From assembly GCA_964396845.1 (NCBI GenBank), contig CAYNGH010000141.1, positions 1-8,586 on the forward strand: 8,586 nt of DNA, in the 5' to 3' direction. Position numbers and translations under genes: made by a program. Numbering within the stretch: position 1 is the first letter of the stretch; each line of letters begins with the position of its first letter. Source of the DNA: CAYNGH01 sp964396845 (GTDB taxonomy: Bacteria; Vulcanimicrobiota; JAJTBE01; CAYNGH01). The notes under the pieces are model-generated. The model worked only from the letters and a program-made list of their open reading frames with translations. It was not told the origin of the DNA and ran no database searches. Of the stretch, positions 6,230-8,586 are shown one piece after another.

Positions 6230-8586
6230 TCATTGAGCCTCCACCGCCTTCCTGAAACGGGGATCCTGGTGGTATTTGGCAAAATCCTGATCCTTCAATG
6301 CCCGATCCCGGAGCTGTGGGTTTAACTCAAAGGCCCGCCGGAGAAAGAACAGCATCCCCTGGGCATCGCCGGTGAGGGCATGGACCGCGGCGACAACATA
6401 ATTTATATCGGGGCTGTCGTGATATTCCCGGGCAAGCTCCTTTGCCGTGGTGCGGGCCTCGTGCCCCTGGCCGGAATGAGCAAGACACAGGGAATAATTC
6501 ACCCGGTAGTTTAAATTATCCGGGTCCAGCCTCAGGGCTTTTTTATAAATCTCCGCCGCCTCCTGGAATTTCTTCTCCTCTATGAGAACAACTCCCAGAA
6601 AGTGGTATCCCAGGACATTACGAGGCTCCATCTGGATAATTTTCCGGGAAATTTCACCTGCCATATCAAGCTGTCCAGCCATGTAAGCAGTTCGGGCAAG
6701 CCCCAGGCGGTGTTCTATTTTGTCCGGCTCAAGATGGATAAGCTCCCGGTAGTTATCCCCGGCCTTGATGTATTCTCCCATGTCGTAATAAAGCCGGGCA
6801 AGGTAATAATACCCCTGCAGGTAATAACGGGAATCATCGGTCATGGACTCCAGCACATGGACGGCTTTTCCCGGCTGACCGGTGCGCTGGTAATATACCG
6901 CCATCAGGTAACGGCTCTGGTAATCGCCGGGGTCCTGATTAACAAGAATTTCTATCTGCTCCCGGGCCGGGAGGTACATTCCCTCCATCAGCATGGCCCT
7001 GGCCAGAAAACGACGGGCCCGGGAAAGGGAAGGCTCTATCTCCAGTGTCCGGGACAGATCCCCTACCGCAACCTTGTGATTGCCGGAGAAATACTCCAGA
7101 AGTCCCCGGTTGAACCAGACCAGAGAGTTTTTCGGAGCCAGAATTTTTGCTCGATCCAGCAGGGATCGGGCCTTGTGGTATTCTCCAGAAACAATCAGGA
7201 TGGACGATGCGTTAACCATGGCATCCACATGATCCGGGCTGAGGGCCAGGACCCTGTAAAAATAATCCAAAGCCCGGGCAGGCTCCCCCATCATCCGGTT
7301 GATCACCCCCAAGTTATACAACAGAAGGGATGAACCGGGATGTTCTTCTTCCAGACCTTGCAGGGTCTTCAGGGCTTCATCCAACTTTCCCATCTTCAGT
7401 TCACAAATACCCCGGTTGATGCCCGCCTGGTATATACGGGGATTCTGCTGGTAAACCCTGGCAAAATAAACCCACGCCCGATCAAAGTTTTCCCTGTTCA
7501 TTTCCAGAATACCTAAATTATATAGGGCCTCGGAATATACAGGGTTCATTTGCAGTGCTTTCTCAAAGGCTTCCCGGGCCGGGGCATAATCTCCCGCGGC
7601 AAGATGCACGATCCCGAGGTTGTTTAATGCCGGCAGGTATGAGGAGTCCGCCGACAGGGCCTTCCGGAAATACTCCATGGCACCGGGATTATTTCCCCTG
7701 GCCCGCTCTATAAGCCCCAGATCGTTGTAAACTTCCTTGAATTCACCCCGGCGGGATAATTCCGCCAGCTCATTTCTGGCTTCCTCCACCCTGCCTTCTC
7801 CCAGCAGGGCCGACGCGGTCAGGTAGGCATAAAGGGGTTGCCGGGGATTGTCATTTTTAAGCTGGTTGAAAATAACAAGGGATCGGGAATATATCCCCAG
7901 GGATTGATAAAGAACCCCCAGGTTATAGCGGGCAACCTGATTGTGGGGATCCGCCTTGAGTATCTCCAGATAAACCCCTTCAGCTCCACCGGGATCATTG
8001 GCCCGCTCAAGGCAGTATGCCCGGTTGTACATCAGCAGGATATTTCCCGGTCGCCGGTTGAGGGCTTCGGCAAACCATCCGGCCCCGGCATCAAATTCAG
8101 AGGAAGCCGCCAGCACCAGTCCCTTTCCCAGAAGAGATCCCAGGTTGCCTGTGTCTTTTTTCAGGATTTCATCATATATGGCCGACGCATCCTCAAACCG
8201 GCCTGCAATGGTAAAGACCCGGGCTTGGAGAAGCTGGGCAGATATATTGGCGGGATCCATCGTCAGAGCCTTTTCTATCTCTCCTGTGGCAGAGATGGGA
8301 TCCTCCTGGCCGTGAAAAATCTCCAGGGCCTTCAGATAAGCCTCCCGGGAATCAGCCCCCTTGTATGACATGGAATGAAGCTCATATTTCTGCAGGTGGA
8401 CAGGTATCCCCAGCCGGGGCAGGTTCTCAAGAATGTTCAGAATATGGCCGTAGGACAGGTGATCTCCGGTGCTGATGCTGTGGAGGGCAGTTTCTCCCGT
8501 GGCAGTATCGTGCACTGCCAGATCAATCTCTCCGGAAGACATCCGGGAAGCCACCAAATATCGGATTCCCAGCCGGGACATAGCAG
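6230..8586 (-). CDS. Large TPR-repeat protein with a non-TPR N-terminal domain (probably 5' truncated)
   Basis: The frame is open to the right edge. An ATG at 8581 gives 783 residues, but no Shine-Dalgarno can be seen in the five bases before it, and the protein begins in the middle of what looks like a domain, so the true start probably lies beyond the window. Residues 1 to about 75 contain RYLVASRMSSGEIDLAV and DTATGETALHS, resembling the strand pair of FlgO/CsgG/TolB-like domains that precede TPRs in other bacterial proteins; this is inference. From about residue 78 to 760 some 20 TPR units follow, mostly 34 residues (for example YNDLGLIERARGN, LYNLGILEMNREN, YHFLGVVLIEEKK). The end, DQDFAKYHQDPRFRKAVE, is the capping sequence usual after long TPR arrays. 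No membrane segment is seen. It is the first visible gene of the operon with the HAD phosphatase and the propeller, and probably acts as an assembly scaffold. Confidence 0.88.
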   Translation of the reverse strand, partial: AMSRLGIRYLVASRMSSGEIDLAVHDTATGETALHSISTGDHLSYGHILNILENLPRLGIPVHLQKYELHSMSYKGADSREAYLKALEIFHGQEDPISATGEIEKALTMDPANISAQLLQARVFTIAGRFEDASAIYDEILKKDTGNLGSLLGKGLVLAASSEFDAGAGWFAEALNRRPGNILLMYNRAYCLERANDPGGAEGVYLEILKADPHNQVARYNLGVLYQSLGIYSRSLVIFNQLKNDNPRQPLYAYLTASALLGEGRVEEARNELAELSRRGEFKEVYNDLGLIERARGNNPGAMEYFRKALSADSSYLPALNNLGIVHLAAGDYAPAREAFEKALQMNPVYSEALYNLGILEMNRENFDRAWVYFARVYQQNPRIYQAGINRGICELKMGKLDEALKTLQGLEEEHPGSSLLLYNLGVINRMMGEPARALDYFYRVLALSPDHVDAMVNASSILIVSGEYHKARSLLDRAKILAPKNSLVWFNRGLLEYFSGNHKVAVGDLSRTLEIEPSLSRARRFLARAMLMEGMYLPAREQIEILVNQDPGDYQSRYLMAVYYQRTGQPGKAVHVLESMTDDSRYYLQGYYYLARLYYDMGEYIKAGDNYRELIHLEPDKIEHRLGLARTAYMAGQLDMAGEISRKIIQMEPRNVLGYHFLGVVLIEEKKFQEAAEIYKKALRLDPDNLNYRVNYSLCLAHSGQGHEARTTAKELAREYHDSPDINYVVAAVHALTGDAQGMLFFLRRAFELNPQLRDRALKDQDFAKYHQDPRFRKAVEAQ

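Noticed and set aside
6602..7333. 243-residue open frame on the plus strand
   Set aside because: Antisense to the regular TPR array. Repetitive coding sequence commonly leaves long open antisense frames, and the product has no domain pattern.
7838..8368. 176-residue open frame on the plus strand
   Set aside because: Also antisense to the TPR array, with no plausible start signal or motif.

Overview
This is a gene-dense bacterial chromosomal window holding seven protein-coding genes and nothing recognisable as mobile, RNA-coding or CRISPR DNA. Base composition looks close to 50% GC or slightly above. Shine-Dalgarno-like sequences precede several starts. The mix of a Hanks-type Ser/Thr kinase fused to TPRs, a second very long TPR protein, an anchored beta-propeller, a HemW-type radical SAM protein and a YqeG-type HAD phosphatase suggests a free-living, non-model bacterium (Spirochaetota-, Planctomycetota- or similar candidate-phylum-like). 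No marker gene is present, so the taxonomy is a guess.

Layout, left to right. (1) 1-1350, plus strand: the 3' part of a Ser/Thr kinase gene, entering the window in the catalytic loop and ending in eight 34-residue TPRs. (2) 3189-1367, minus strand: a two-gene unit, a membrane-associated class I methyltransferase followed 2 bases later by hemW. (3) 3190-3334: a divergent intergenic region, the only non-coding stretch of any length. (4) 3335-4381, plus strand: an exported protein with a GATase-like N-terminal domain and a duplicated Sm-like beta module at its C-terminus. (5) 8586-4397, minus strand: an apparent three-gene operon. It runs from a large TPR protein cut by the right edge, through a YqeG-like HAD phosphatase, to a membrane-anchored TolB/PD40-type propeller whose start overlaps the phosphatase stop as ATGA.

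Gene junctions are tight: 16 and 15 bases between the two convergent pairs, 2 bases in the methyltransferase-hemW unit, and 19 bases and a 4-base overlap in the three-gene operon. No strong intrinsic terminator was seen.

The recurring theme is signalling or scaffold proteins (kinase-TPR, 20-repeat TPR, propeller) beside ordinary housekeeping genes. I see no clear defence or biosynthetic system. The least explained parts are the exported GATase-like/Sm-like protein, the short membrane-associated methyltransferase, and the N-terminal domain of the large TPR protein. All family assignments come from motifs read by eye; no database search was possible.
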